Below, piece after piece: positions 20,586 through 32,005 of a stretch of DNA of 64,000 bases (positions are counted from its first letter, which is position 1; the number at the start of each line of letters is the position of its first letter). A program made the position numbers and the translations under genes. Source of the DNA: Buddleja alternifolia. Taxonomy: Eukaryota > Streptophyta > Magnoliopsida > Lamiales > Scrophulariaceae. The notes under the pieces were generated by a model. It did not search any database and was not told the DNA's origin. It was given only the letters and a program-made list of their open reading frames with translations. The stretch lies in the NCBI GenBank assembly GCA_019426215.1, contig CM033404.1, positions 1,178,001-1,242,000 on the forward strand, read 5' to 3'.

Positions 20586-21790
20586 GGAACCAGATCCAAC
20601 CAGTTTTGAATTATGAAAAGATCAAATTTTCTATTTCCAAAAGAACAAGAATAACCAAATTTGTCTAATGCAGAAATAGAAATTAATTTCCGTCTAAAAG
20701 ACGATACAACGAAAGTCTCAATCAAATCCAAATAAAATCCAGTTCTAAGTAATAATCTAAAATGTCCTATTGCCTCTACTTCAGCCGTCTTGCCATCGCC
20801 AACATAGATGTGTCCTTCACCATCACTGGGCCTTCGGCAGCTCAGGCAACCCTGCATGGACACACTGATGTGAGTTGTTGCACCTGAATCTATCCACCAA
20901 GTGTGTCCAGGTACCGAAGTTAAATTAACCTCAGAACAAACCAAACTAAGAAGCATACCTTTCTTAGCACGCCAAGCGTGGTAGTTGGTGCAATGCTTCT
21001 TTATATGACCGGGAGCCTTACAGAAGTAACAGCCATCCTCAGTTTGTTTCTTTTGCTGTTTCTTCTGTGGTGCTTTATCCGCAGTGTCCTTATCCTTCTT
21101 TCTTTTGTGGATTTTCCTTTTGTCCTTAAAAGTGTTGGCTATATGAGCACTTTCAGTCTTCTCTTGCTTCAACCTTTCCTCTTCTTGGACACAGTGAGAG
21201 ATGAGCTCATTTAGGGACCATGAGTCCTTTTGACAGTTGTAGCTCACCTTAAACTGACTGAACTGTGCTGGAAGAGAAATTAAAACCAGATGCACTAACA
21301 AGTCCTCGGACAAATCCAACTTGAGTGCTTTAAGTTTTGAAGCAAGATGAGACATCTCCATGATGTACTCCCTTAAGTTCCCAGTGCCCTTATACCTCAT
21401 AGAGATAAGATTTGCCAAGAGTGTACTAGTTTCATCCTTTTCATTCTTAGCAAACCTTTTCTCGAGGTCATCAAGGAACTCTTTTGCCGTATTCACCTTT
21501 TCAGACATAGTGCCCCTGAATGCTTCTGGGATGGCACGCTTTATGATTATAAGACTTATGCGATTGGACTTCTCCCACTTTTCCATCTCCCTCTTAGCAT
21601 CAGAGGTACTCTCATCAGTGAGATCAGCGGGTTTAGGAAGTCTCAACGCAAGATCTAGATCCATGACTCCGAGAGTGAACAACAAACTCTCTTGCCATGC
21701 CTTAAAATTCGTGCTATTTAACATAGGTATGGAATTTATACTAGCAGAGATATTTGCAGCAGAACCAGAAACTGAACAAAGAACATACAA
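20555..21790 (-). pseudogene. Copia 2 gag-protease
   Basis: 411 codons: gag with the motif NSTNFKAWQESLLFTLG, a basic stretch (KRKIHKRKKDKD), zinc knuckle CYFCKAPGHIKKHC and protease active site WWIDSGATTHIS. The last about 20 codons are out of frame after a 1-nt loss near 20615-20622. The true start may be the Met preceding LNSTNF. Confidence 0.9.
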
Positions 21791-22965
21791 ACAATAAAAA
21801 CAAACTCACATAAGTACTGAAATTTAAACATATACTATCAAATAAAGGCAAAACCTCATCACAAGATACCGAGCACAACACTAACATTTAGTCTTTGGAC
21901 AAAAAATATTAATTTGTAAGTGGTATTCTTGGCGTAGTAATCAAATATTGACAATAAGTTATGTCAAACAATTGATCTTCCTTTGGGCCGATCCATTGTT
22001 CACATGTAAACCGAATAATCGCCACATATTTATTACCACAAGTACATATGTAACCCAATTAAGCAATGACCTTCCTTTGGGCCGATCATATACTCGCATG
22101 GATTACACACACAAAACCTTTTAACATCCAAAATCGAGTTAATCTCCACAAGAGAGGTTACTTTGGCAACATCTTGTTTCAATTAAATCAATTTCAAATA
22201 TTATACATCTCAAAAGAGATAATTGAGCCAATATTTGAATCCAAATTTCTTCAACCCAAATCAAAACATGTAAATCATATATATCCTCTTATTTATTTTC
22301 TTGATAATTTACAGCAGATTTATCAAGAAAAATAAAACAAATTAGATTATATGGAGATTATACAGAGAGGAAAACTTCCAGCATCTTTTGTAAGAGTTAA
22401 CCACCATAGGCGAGAGCTATTTCATAATTAAATCACTACCCTTTTCTTGAGGCAGCAAATCACATAAACCATGTGAGATTCTTTGAATTGTTTTTCAAAC
22501 AGAGACCATGGAAGAAAAAAATAAAAGAGATCTTCAAGCATAATACTCGGAATCATGGAAAAGCAATTCACACAATCAAGCCATACAATAATTCGCAGTT
22601 AAAAGCAGCAATCTTTATATTCTTATCAATTCGCCGTGATAATTATGGCGATTATTAAATCCAAGATTCATGAAACTCCCATCATAATTAGTGGCTCAAA
22701 AGAAAAAGCCAAATAAGACACAAAAATTTGAAAGACCCAATACCAGATGCAAATCACAACATTACCAAGTATTGGAATTCAAGGAGTATCATATATTCAA
22801 TTTCCGTAGGTGTATTTCGTTGGCACAAAATTACAAACTAAATCCATGATTCATGAATTTGAATTATGAAACATATAACGCAGCGGACAAAAAAGAATAA
22901 AAAATTCTTGATTCCACCGAAAACTCAAATATATAATCGGAAATATCATGATTTCTTCAACTAGG
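21791..22965 (-). other. Untranslated leader of Copia element 2
   Basis: About 1.2 kb between gag and the primer binding site, with no long frame. Within it, CTTCCTTTGGGCCGATC occurs twice (about 21980 and 22071), a short direct duplication. Confidence 0.6.
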
Positions 22966-22977
22966 GCTCTGATACCA
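22966..22977 (-). promoter_or_regulatory. Primer binding site, Copia element 2
   Basis: Minus-strand TGGTATCAGAGC, complementary to initiator tRNA-Met. Confidence 0.9.
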
Positions 22978-22979
22978 CT

Positions 22980-23453
22980 TGTTAGTAAATTTTATAGCCC
23001 CAGATCTTTGAACTTCATGATAATCACGTAATAAATATTAAATCGGAAGCGTACCTGAATCAGCCATATCAGATTAATTCTTGAATTCTTGAGTCTTCGC
23101 GGTTGGTCTTCCAAATAAATACGTAGTCCTTTGAGTTTCTCTAGAAGTCTCTCAATTCTCTCTGAAGATGGGGAATCAGAAGAATAGAACAACACGTATG
23201 ATTTGGGGACCACAACCCTTTTATAATAAGTTATTATTCTTATTTCCAATTTAGCCCATCATAAAAGAGGAAATAAAATAATTGGCTTCTACACATAATA
23301 TCCCATAAAATCCCGTATTTTCCTTAATTGCTTTAAAACCCAAAATACCATATATCTTAATTGATCACATAATCTTGGTTCAATTAATATGATGACTATT
23401 AATACACGACTTTCACATATTGCCCATATATAGATTGGATTCTAAATCCAACA
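22980..23453 (-). repeat. 5' LTR of Copia element 2
   Basis: 474 bp; pair of 16802-17275 with about six substitutions. Confidence 0.95.
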
Positions 23454-25311
23454 TATACTAGTATTAAAATTTAACATTCACCTTTTCGATGCATAGAAAA
23501 TTGGATATACTACCCCATTAACCTTTTCTTTAAAACTTCATATTATCGTTTCTCATTTTCTGTTCCATTGAGAAAATGTGTAAGGTATTAAATAAATATG
23601 AAAGAAATTTAAACATTCAACCAAAAAAAATTATGATTTAAAATACGTAATATATATATATATATATATATATGATAATGTAATATGATAGCAAGCGTGA
23701 ATAATGAAATACTTAAATTATCAAATAAGATGCATAACATCTTCTGTTTCTCATGTGGTGGTGCCATATACTCAAAATTCGGTTGTTGCCCTATAAATAA
23801 ATAATACAAAATTACTCTTTCAATTTTTAAATTTTTACTTATAGCTACAACTAATAATACAAATCTCTCAAGGTAGAGACTTTTTCATTTGTTGTTTATA
23901 AAAGGAAAATAAGCACCCCTAATTTAATAAAGTCATGCTTGAAATATTAAAACCAAAAAGAAAAAACAGATTTTTTTAAGCAAATAAGTTTAATCTATTA
24001 ATTGTTATACTTAGTTTATTTATTTTTGTTTTGGCTATAAACCTATAATATAATAGAGCAGTTGTACCAGTACCACCCTAGGATACCCAGACTTTCGGGT
24101 CGGGTTTACGGATCAAATAAAACATGAAATCCAAACTGCTAAAAATGAATAATTTAATATAGTTATTATTTAATTAAAAATCTATCCAAATTTATATCTT
24201 TTTGTGAATCTAGGAACTCGGACCTCCCCACAAAATTATAGGGCAAGCAATACTATTTTTATCCTCATTTTCTGAAGAAAATCACGTGCAAATAGATGTT
24301 GCATGATCCCATGTTTTCACTTTTGACAGCTATAACTCCAATTTTTCAGGAAAAAAAAAAACTTTGTGCTGTAATATAAACCCTGAATACCCGGATTTTC
24401 GAGTCGGGTATGTGGATTGAATATTAACACATATATGTATTATCCATTTTTGAACGTATACTTCTAAAATGATCCAGTGTAGTATTTTATTCGTATCGTG
24501 CCCATATCTACTATGGATACCTTGGATACCATTTCGGAACACTTTTGAATTGTCCGAAATTGAAAATAAAAGAGAAAATTTAAGATGTCGTATCTGATAC
24601 AAGATTTGAAGTATTGACACTCTTTGAATACCAATCAAAGCATTTCTTTAATATTATATAATACTTTTAGGCTAAAATAGACAAAAAAATAATATTTTCG
24701 GTCTTTTGTTAAAAATTAAAATATAAAAGTTAAATAAATGACTAAGAAATTTATGGAATTAAACAAGATTTTATTTATGACAATGAATTTATTGAATCAA
24801 ATTTATTTTTAAATATTTATATACATGCATATACATACACATATCATCATTTTCTAAATTTTTTGAAATCTATCCGTGTGTCGTATCATATTCATATAAT
24901 CACATTCATATATGTGTATCATATGTTCTAACCAGTTTTAATGAGTTTCCCGTCCATAGCGGGTTATACTGAAATTGGGCTGGGCATTTGAAAAACTGAA
25001 CACACTCATATCCACAACTTAAAGTCCAAACTAGATTACATACTTACAAGATTGGCCCATCAACGATAAGGCCGAAATATTTTTTTGGTTGTGTAAACTC
25101 CATGTTCAATTATGCCACTGATATGGATGGGCATAAATATACCCATAACTGAGTTTACTTTATAAATTCTCTAATGGGTCGTCATAACTTTGTGATAGAT
25201 GGTTCAGGACACCCGACCTACACACGTTTTCTCCCCAATAACAGTAGCATGTATTCCACGCGATCAGCCCAACTTGTACTGCTCATGACGTCTTGATATA
25301 ATCCTAATCCA
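23454..25311. other. AT-rich intergenic region
   Basis: No gene. 23975-24060 resembles about 28935-29010. 24205-24350 is the second copy of the G-box-containing block upstream of B2. 24960-25060 resembles 29060-29150 and 31750-31830. These are remnants of earlier array duplication. Confidence 0.55.
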
Positions 25312-25703
25312 ATAAAGCACGGATACTCCAAAAATTATGATAGGGCGGTGTTGGGCGTGTGTCGGACAAGACACGCTTCCGACACGCCTCCTTTACGTGT
25401 CGGACACTGCTCATATGTGTTCATGGTTAAAAAATAAAAAAGTAATTCGGACACCGTGTCCGACATGACCAAATGGGTGTCCGACATGGTGATGACACGA
25501 TTGACGATTTTTCTAAAAGATTTAACAAGTGTGGAGTTCCAATTGTAAATAGCAAAACTTCAAAAACCTTAATTCTAATTCTTGAGTAGTTGATACTTTG
25601 ATTGTATTTGTAATTGTTTTGTAATTTGTGGCTGTTTATATTTTTATTTTGCATTCGTTATTGATTCATTGTTGATAAGTAGTTGAATCTTTTCAAACAT
25701 ATA

Positions 25704-25887
25704 GGCTATGTTTGGTTACGTTTTCAAGACCATTTTGGCCAGAAATTTTCGCCCGACATCGTTTGGATCACACAATTTTCATCCGAAAAAGTTGTTAATT
25801 TTTCTTCAAAAAAAATATCATCATTATGTCTCCCACGTTTTCACTCTCACGTTCTCTCTCACTCTCTCACTTTCTCTCTCTCTCACA

Positions 25888-25921
<34 letters not shown>

Positions 25922-26710
25922 TAATATGGAAGACGACATCTTAATATATATTATAATATATTATAATATGGAAGACGACATCTTAATATATATATTAGAT
26001 GTCGTCTTCTAAATATATTATAATATATATATATATATGAAGATGACATCGTGGATGTCGTCTTCACTTTTCTTTTTTTTATTTTCATAAATTAAATATA
26101 ATATTATAATTAAAAATAATTTTATATATATATATATTTTATACAATCAGAATAAATAAAAAAAAAAACGAAATTGAAGACGACATTTCTTAAATTTTCT
26201 TTTTTTTATAATTTTTGTAAATTAAATATAAATTTATAATTAAATATAATTATATATATATATATATATTTTATATATAATTTGAAGAAGGAAAAAGCAA
26301 ATTGAAGACCACATTTTCGTCTTCAATTTTTTTTAAATTAAATATAATTTTTTCTATATATACATATATATATATATAATTACAATATATATATTACTAT
26401 TACCTACATATATACACATAAATTTGTACATATATACATATATATTTATTTATATAATTATTATTACAATCTCAATATTATATTATAACTTTTAATTATT
26501 GACAAACAAAAACTTACATGATTTGACAGCTACAGTAATTTATGTTCCCTCTGAAAACAAAACCAAACACTATCTCACCAAAAAATCACTCAAAAATCAA
26601 CTCCCAAAACATAACCAAACATTATCCCATCAAAATTGCACATGTCCCCATAAAATTTTCACCAATAATTCTCACCAAAATACCATCTCAAAACATAACC
26701 AAACATAGCC
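25704..26710. mobile_element. 1,007-bp non-autonomous TIR element, Tourist/Harbinger-like
   Basis: Terminal inverted repeats GGCTATGTTTGGTTACGTTT and GGCTATGTTTGGTTATGTTT (inverted right end), followed by imperfect similarity. Both sides are flanked by ATA. The interior has long (TA)n runs and a cluster of GAAGACGACATC motifs in both orientations. It encodes no transposase. Confidence 0.7.
25928..26325. repeat. Cluster of GAAGACGACATC motifs in both orientations
   Basis: Direct copies at 25929-25940 and 25971-25982, inverse GATGTCGTCTTC at 25998-26009 and 26054-26065, and degenerate copies near 26039, 26176 and 26304. Paired copies can form hairpins with (TA)-rich loops. Confidence 0.75.
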
Positions 26711-26950
26711 ATAGAGATTTACAATGAAATAAGAAAAATACAAATTTAACAATAAACAAGTTTATTTTCATAGTTTATTTTTTAACAAATTATGTAGAAA
26801 TTAAAATCAATATCTAATTTATGTTATATATATATATATATTAGACATTCGCGTCGAAACCGTGTCGTGTCCTGATTTTTTGGACAATGCCGTGCTCCCA
26901 TGTCCATGTCGTATTGTGTCCGTGTCGCTGTGTCAGTATCCGTGCATCAT

Positions 26951-27483
26951 AGCCCTAAACCTATAAATACCACTTTAAAACTCACTGAAAGGGAGGATTG
27001 TGGTCTATTTACTAAAGTTTACACGTTGTATCTTGAACTCTTCATTAGCTTATGTCGAATTTGAGATTTGTTATTGTGTTTGTGTTCGTTAAAATTCATA
27101 TATTCAGCATCTCATTATATTAACTACATTTAAGAGTACTTCAATGTCAAATCGAGTCTAATGTTCTGAGTATGTATTATGTGTCTATTACTTTCATACA
27201 AGTGTGTGTTGGGGTCACACATAAGATTCCTCACTGTATGAAAAAAATAAATAACAAGACCATTGAATTTGATCGTGCATAAATTTTTCCCACATTTAGA
27301 GCTCAATAATTCATCAAAAGAGCACTCAACACAATTAATACTTGCACCATTATATAAATAGTTATCATTGACCTCACCTTACCCTTTTGCACTCTTTTAC
27401 AGCACAATCATTTCAAACATAAAATCAGTACAAGATTTTTACTTAAATTACTAAAAACATTAGCCACTTCTTACGAGGTTCGA
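26951..27483. other. C2-pseudo downstream region
   Basis: No gene. A degenerate copy of the 126-bp MITE lies at about 27153-27280. Confidence 0.5.
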
Positions 27484-28027
27484 TTAATAATGCAACACGG
27501 TAATATTATACTGAAAGAACGCATCTCCTGTGGTATCATTACGCGACACAGTTCTGACCAATGCAACACCACGAGCCAACCGAAAAGAACCAGACCCACC
27601 AACCACTGGCAGTTCACGAGACTCGGTTAGATACGGGTTGTCCCCAACTAAACTTAACGCGCTTCCTTTATACTTGTCACTTGTAAACACGAGATTGAAC
27701 GTCATATGAATGCTTATTTCCTCTAACGACGAAAAAGCAAAGAAACCCCGAGCCCTACCCACTATCTCCGAATTCGGGCTGGGCGCGGTTCTTACCGGAT
27801 CATCGAGCACCGCAATAAGACCAAAAGATGTAGGTGATGCGGAAGTAGAATTGGCCGTAGCAACTGTGATAGTTGTCGGAGTTGGGCTAGTTAAAATGTC
27901 TTGAACATATAACTGAAGCTGAGTTACCTTTTCTTTTGCAACAGAAAGATTTTTGAACCATTTTGTCACTGCATTAGACTCTATAGCAATGTCATTGCCA
28001 TGAGTCAAAGTCGCATCGCTTAATCAT
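27484..28027 (-). pseudogene. Dirigent C2 pseudogene (signal peptide destroyed)
   Basis: The mature dirigent domain is open and nearly intact: LQLYVQDIL, VGRARG, VGGSGSFRLARG, ending TVLHY. The ancestral ATG survives at 28025-28027, but about 26 bp of the signal-peptide coding region present in C1 is missing. That number is not a multiple of three, so the ATG is out of frame with the domain, and the frame that encodes the domain has no ATG upstream of it. A secreted protein cannot be made. The TATA box is preserved. The domain itself shows little decay, so the break looks recent. Confidence 0.85.
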
Positions 28028-28090
28028 ATTTCTTTTTCTATTTCACTTTAGAAAATATATTAATGCTAGAAATGATTAAGTTGAAAGCTC

Positions 28091-28099
28091 TATTTATAG
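28091..28099 (-). promoter_or_regulatory. TATA box of the C2 pseudogene
   Basis: Minus-strand CTATAAATA, 64-72 bp from the relic ATG, at the same place as in C1 and C4. Confidence 0.6.
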
Positions 28100-28122
28100 A
28101 AGTTTCTGACTAAATGAATTAA

Positions 28123-28381
28123 GGGAAAATTATACATAAACCCCCTCACTTATTGTGTAATTACAAAAATATTGCCTCACTTATTGAAAATTACTAGCAC
28201 ACTTCCTCAGGGGGTCTATTTGTAAGATATACAGGGGAAAAATTGTATGAATTATTACACATACAGGGGGTGCAATTGTGAGAAATTTTCAATATGAGAG
28301 GTTGTGTTGGTAATTTCTAATGTGAGGGGATCGAGTTTTTATAGTTACAAAATAAATGAGGGGCCTGTGTGTAATTTTCTC
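28123..28381. mobile_element. 259-bp MULE-like MITE (copy b)
   Basis: Termini GGGAAAATTATACATAAACC and, inverted, GAGAAAATTACACACAGGCC. The flanking 9-mers ATGAATTAA (28114-28122) and TTGAATTAA (28382-28390) match at 8 of 9. C1 has the empty equivalent near 15675 (GACTAATTAACTTGTA). It sits 24 bp upstream of the C2 TATA box. Confidence 0.85.
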
Positions 28382-28390
28382 TTGAATTAA

Positions 28391-29342
28391 CTTGTAGAAA
28401 TTCACATTTAGTAGCTGGCTTCAGCTGTTATTTAATCAATGGCAGACATGTGACATAAAGTAAAAATATTTTGTCTAGCTTAGAAACTATGTTTTGTTTG
28501 GAAGATGCTTAAAGTGCTTTCGTATCTAACTAACCCTCTTACTTTTTGCAAAAAAATCAACATTTTATTGAAGAATAAAGTAGGAAATATTACAAAAGAA
28601 AGAAAAATATCTAATGACAAGACTAGAAAGAATAGAAAAAACCAATAAAAGGCAGATACAAAATAACTTCTGGCTTATACTAAAACTAGAATAAGAATAT
28701 AAAGAACCAAATAATCTAATTCTAATTCTAATTTATACCTACCACAAGAAAGATATGGAATAGTTAAATAAAGATAAATAACAGAAGAGTGAATGGCTGC
28801 CCCTTGCAGAGGAGAAGAAAACGAAGTTCCGGCTGCTGGACAATAATTATTTCATCATGCAGATCTCACTGATAAAACAAATGAACTTGTTATTTTTTTG
28901 AGCTTCTCGGTATTAAAATAAAAAAATAACACAGATTTTTAAGCAAATAAGTTTAATCTATTATTTGTTATAACTTTCTTGTTATTTTTGTTTTGGCTAT
29001 AAACCTATCATGCACGGATACTCATGTTCGCGATCCCGTGTAGTATCGTATTCGTGTTGTGCCCAAACAAACCAAAATTGAGCTGGGCATTTAAACAACT
29101 AAACACACTGATATCCAAACTTAAAGCCCAAATAAGATTGCATTGGACACATATTAATTATTTACAGCTTATATAAATAGTCACCATTAACACATGACCC
29201 TTTTACAACACAATCAATTTAAAACATTAAATAATACACAATATTTGTTCTATTTTTAAAGAACAATACAACACAATTATTTGGATGCACCAGATTATAA
29301 ATCAATTATTTAAGACAATAACCATATACACTCCAAGTTCAA
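28391..29342. other. Intergenic, C2-pseudo to C3-pseudo
   Basis: No gene. 28490-28880 is collinear with 15840-16250 (C1 flank). 29012-29050 has an ATGCACGGATACT motif like that at 25312. 29060-29330 is C3 3' flank shared with C4. Confidence 0.55.
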
Positions 29343-29913
29343 TTAATAATGCAACACGAAAACATTGTACTCAAACAAAGAATCTCCCGTGGTAGCATTA
29401 ATCGACACATTTCTGACGATTGCAATACCACGAGCGAGTCGAAAATCACCGGTCCCACCCACCACTGGCATTTCAAGAGACTCGCGGAGATATGGGTTGT
29501 GCCTAACTAAACTTAACGTACTAGCATTATATTTACCTTTTATAAATACGAAACAACGTATACACACTTGGCTCTTCTTCTAACGAGGCAAATAAAACGT
29601 TTCATTGGGCCCAGGTCACTATTTCCAAATCTGGGTTGGGCCGGGTTCTTACTGGATTATTTAGCCCTGCAAAAAGACGAAAAGGTGGAGGCGATGTGAG
29701 AGTAGAATTGGGCGCGGCCACAATTACAAATGCTTGATTTGGGCCACTTAATATGTCCTGAACATACAACTGAAGCTGGGTTACTTTTTCTCTTGCATCA
29801 TGAAGATTTTGGACCCACTTTTTTATTGCATGATCAGGGTTTTTAGCATTGTGAATGCTACGAGCCAAAGTTGCTATTGACAAAAGCGTTAATACTATGT
29901 ATTGCTTCAACAT
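29343..29913 (-). pseudogene. Dirigent C3 pseudogene
   Basis: The ATG and signal peptide are intact (MLKQYIVLTLLSIATLARS), and the first half reads on through LQLYVQDILSGP to DLEIVTWAQ. There VGRAQG is replaced by VTWAQ, and the frame breaks between 29602 and 29567 through small indels. The second half continues in another frame: GKYNASTLSLVRHNPYLRES, VGGTGDFRLARG, ending FVLHY. Both the loss of the conserved Gly-Arg and the frameshift predict a non-functional product. A TRIM retroelement is inserted just upstream of its TATA box. Confidence 0.88.
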
Positions 29914-29977
29914 ATCTCTTTTTCTCTTTTACTTGGAAAAAATTATGGTATAGACATGATTTAATTAGTTGAAACCA

Positions 29978-29987
29978 TTATTTATAG
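29978..29987 (-). promoter_or_regulatory. TATA box of the C3 pseudogene
   Basis: Minus-strand CTATAAATAA, 65-74 bp from the ATG at 29913. Only 8 bp separate it from the TRIM insertion at 29996. Confidence 0.65.
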
Positions 29988-29995
29988 ATGGTTAC

Positions 29996-30188
29996 TGTTA
30001 GATTAGAGAAAATTCCGTATGGAACTTGTATTATTGAGTAACATATTTATAGAGTTATAAGAGAGAGAATACAAGAAACCCTAAACTATAAAGAAGGTAA
30101 AAGATAAATAAGGTAAAAGAATCCTAGTCTAACTAGGAAAACAATAATAATACTAATCTAATTAGGAGAGCAATAATAATATCTAACA
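29996..30188 (-). repeat. 3' LTR of the TRIM
   Basis: 193 bp; pair of 30598-30794. Confidence 0.9.
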
Positions 30189-30597
30189 CTCCCCCGCAGT
30201 CGAAACGTGAAAGTCTTGAAGAGTGAGATTGAACTAAAAATCGAGAAAAGATGTTACGACAGTCCGGGCGTAAAGAATGCTTAGTAGAGAGATTTTGACG
30301 AAAACGTTTCTCAAGGTGGAGAATTTTTGTCTGGAAATCATTAAATAAGGCGGCGGTTCGATGAAGGCGCTTCTCAATGTGGAGCAGTTTCATCTGAAAA
30401 CCATTAAATAAGGCGGTGACTCCAAGTCCTTGTTTTTCCAAGGGTGAGCAGCTATAACATAAACAAAGATAAAGAAAAAAAAAACTACCCTAAACTAAAC
30501 TAAACTAGATAAGGTGCGCCGGACGGGGTTGGCGATTTGAGGATGGCGGAAGTGAGAGATCAAGATACCATGGCTCGAAGCCCTGACTCTGATACCA

Positions 30598-30794
30598 TGT
30601 TAGATTAGAGAAAACTCCGTAGGGAACTTGTATTATTGAGTAACATATTTATAGAGTTACAAGAGAGAGAGAATACAAGAAAACTCTAAACTATAAAGAA
30701 GGTAAAAGATAAATAAGGTAATAAGAATACTAGTCTAACTAGGAAAACAATAATAATATTAATCTAATTAAGAGAACAATAATAATATCTAACA
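30598..30794 (-). repeat. 5' LTR of the TRIM
   Basis: 197 bp; directly adjoins the tRNA-Met primer binding site. Confidence 0.9.
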
Positions 30795-30799
30795 GTTAC

Positions 30800-32005
30800 T
30801 GCTAAATCACTTGCAAAAGAAGCTTCAAATCAATATCCAAATTGGAAGAAAAGTTCACAAATATACATAGCTTGTTGCAGCCTAGTATGCCATCCATTGC
30901 CTATATATATATATATATATATGATAGACATAGAAACACGTTTTGTATGGAAGATGCGTAGAGAAAGAGGTATCTTATTTACTAATTCCCTATTAACTTT
31001 TTGCTGGATTTTGATCGAGGGTGCAAAGTGCCAAACTAATTGCAATATTCGGGTGGAGACTACAATGTTTGCAATTCTGGGGTGAAAACCGCCTTATTAT
31101 CAGGGTTCAACCTGCAAATTACTCGTATTTTTCAAATTAAAATGCATGTAACCAATTTGTAACTTACAATTAGCTAATGGAATTCCTTATGTTACGCTTA
31201 CGAAAGTAAGTCTCAAAGTATTAATTTGAATCTAAATCAGATAGAATTATTCAAATTTTGTTGTTTCGTTTTTCCATTTTTGTCTATATGTTACATTGTT
31301 ACTTTTAGCAAAGACATCTAAAATTTCCCTGGTAATTTTAATTCCATCAATTAAGAAAATTATAATTAAATAAATTCCCTAATTTAAGCAGAATGGTTTA
31401 TACTAAAAATAGTATAAACACTACTTAAAGATAGAGAACAATATTCTTCCCTTTTATCTACATCTGCACAATCACTTTCGTTGTAGGTGATATTTTTTGT
31501 TCCTTGAAAATTTGTATATATTGTAATTTATATTCTAATTTTTAATTAAATATTTACACCAGATATGAATTTAACTATCATTAATTCACAATATTCTATT
31601 ACAAACTATCAATAACGAAGTACTACGTAACGTAGAGAAAGACTCACACATTTTCTCACTCCTTCTATTCCACTCAAATTATTTAGCTCTTAAATTTATT
31701 GAATTTTGAAAACTCCACTTATAAGTTATCTCTTGATTGTATCAAATTGCATCTTGAAATTAAACAACTGAACACACTGATATTCAAACTTAATTAAAGC
31801 CCAATTTAGATTGCATTAGTTGCAGCTTATATAAATAGTCACCATTAACACCTGACCCTTTTACAATACAATCATTTAAAACATGAAATCACTACAATAC
31901 AACATAATCTTTGTTCTTCTTTTTTTCAAGAACATTACAACACAATTATTTGGATGCATCAAATTATAAACTAAATCATTAGACAATAACTACATCCCAG
32001 TTTAA
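30800..32005. other. Intergenic, C3-pseudo promoter to C4
   Basis: 30800-30960 continues the C3 upstream region and is collinear with 32656-32840 upstream of C4. A (TA)n tract lies at 30901-30922. 31740-32000 is the C4 3' flank, collinear with 29060-29330. No gene seen. Confidence 0.55.

Larger units (their letters stand above)
16802..23453 (-). mobile_element. Ty1/Copia LTR retrotransposon 2 (broken)
   Basis: A 6.65 kb minus-strand element with 474-bp LTRs (TGTTAG...CCAACA) differing at about six positions. Primer binding site at 22966-22977; purine tract AGCCCAAGTGGGAGAT (minus strand) at 17276-17291. The flanking 5-mers TAAAC (16797-16801) and TATAC (23454-23458) match at 4 of 5 positions. 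Its coding region is interrupted by two frameshifts and one stop. A leader of about 1.2 kb separates the 5' LTR from gag. Confidence 0.96.
25312..26950. mobile_element. Possible outer TIR element around 25704-26710
   Basis: The left margin carries GCACGGATACT and the right margin carries its inverse AGTATCCGTGC. GTGTCGGACAC/GTGTCCGACA and CGTGTCC motifs repeat near both ends. This pattern suggests an older inactive DNA transposon into which the next feature inserted. I cannot define a target duplication. Confidence 0.35.
29996..30794 (-). mobile_element. TRIM (miniature LTR retroelement), 799 bp
   Basis: LTRs of 193 bp (29996-30188) and 197 bp (30598-30794), beginning TGTTAGATTAGAG and ending ATATCTAACA, about 95% alike by eye. 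Perfect 5-bp duplication GTTAC on both sides (29991-29995, 30795-30799). The primer binding site TGGTATCAGA (minus strand) adjoins the right LTR at 30588-30597, and the purine tract CTGCGGGGGAG adjoins the left LTR. The 409-bp interior has no gag or pol. The empty paralogous site is at about 32652 in C4. Confidence 0.93.
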
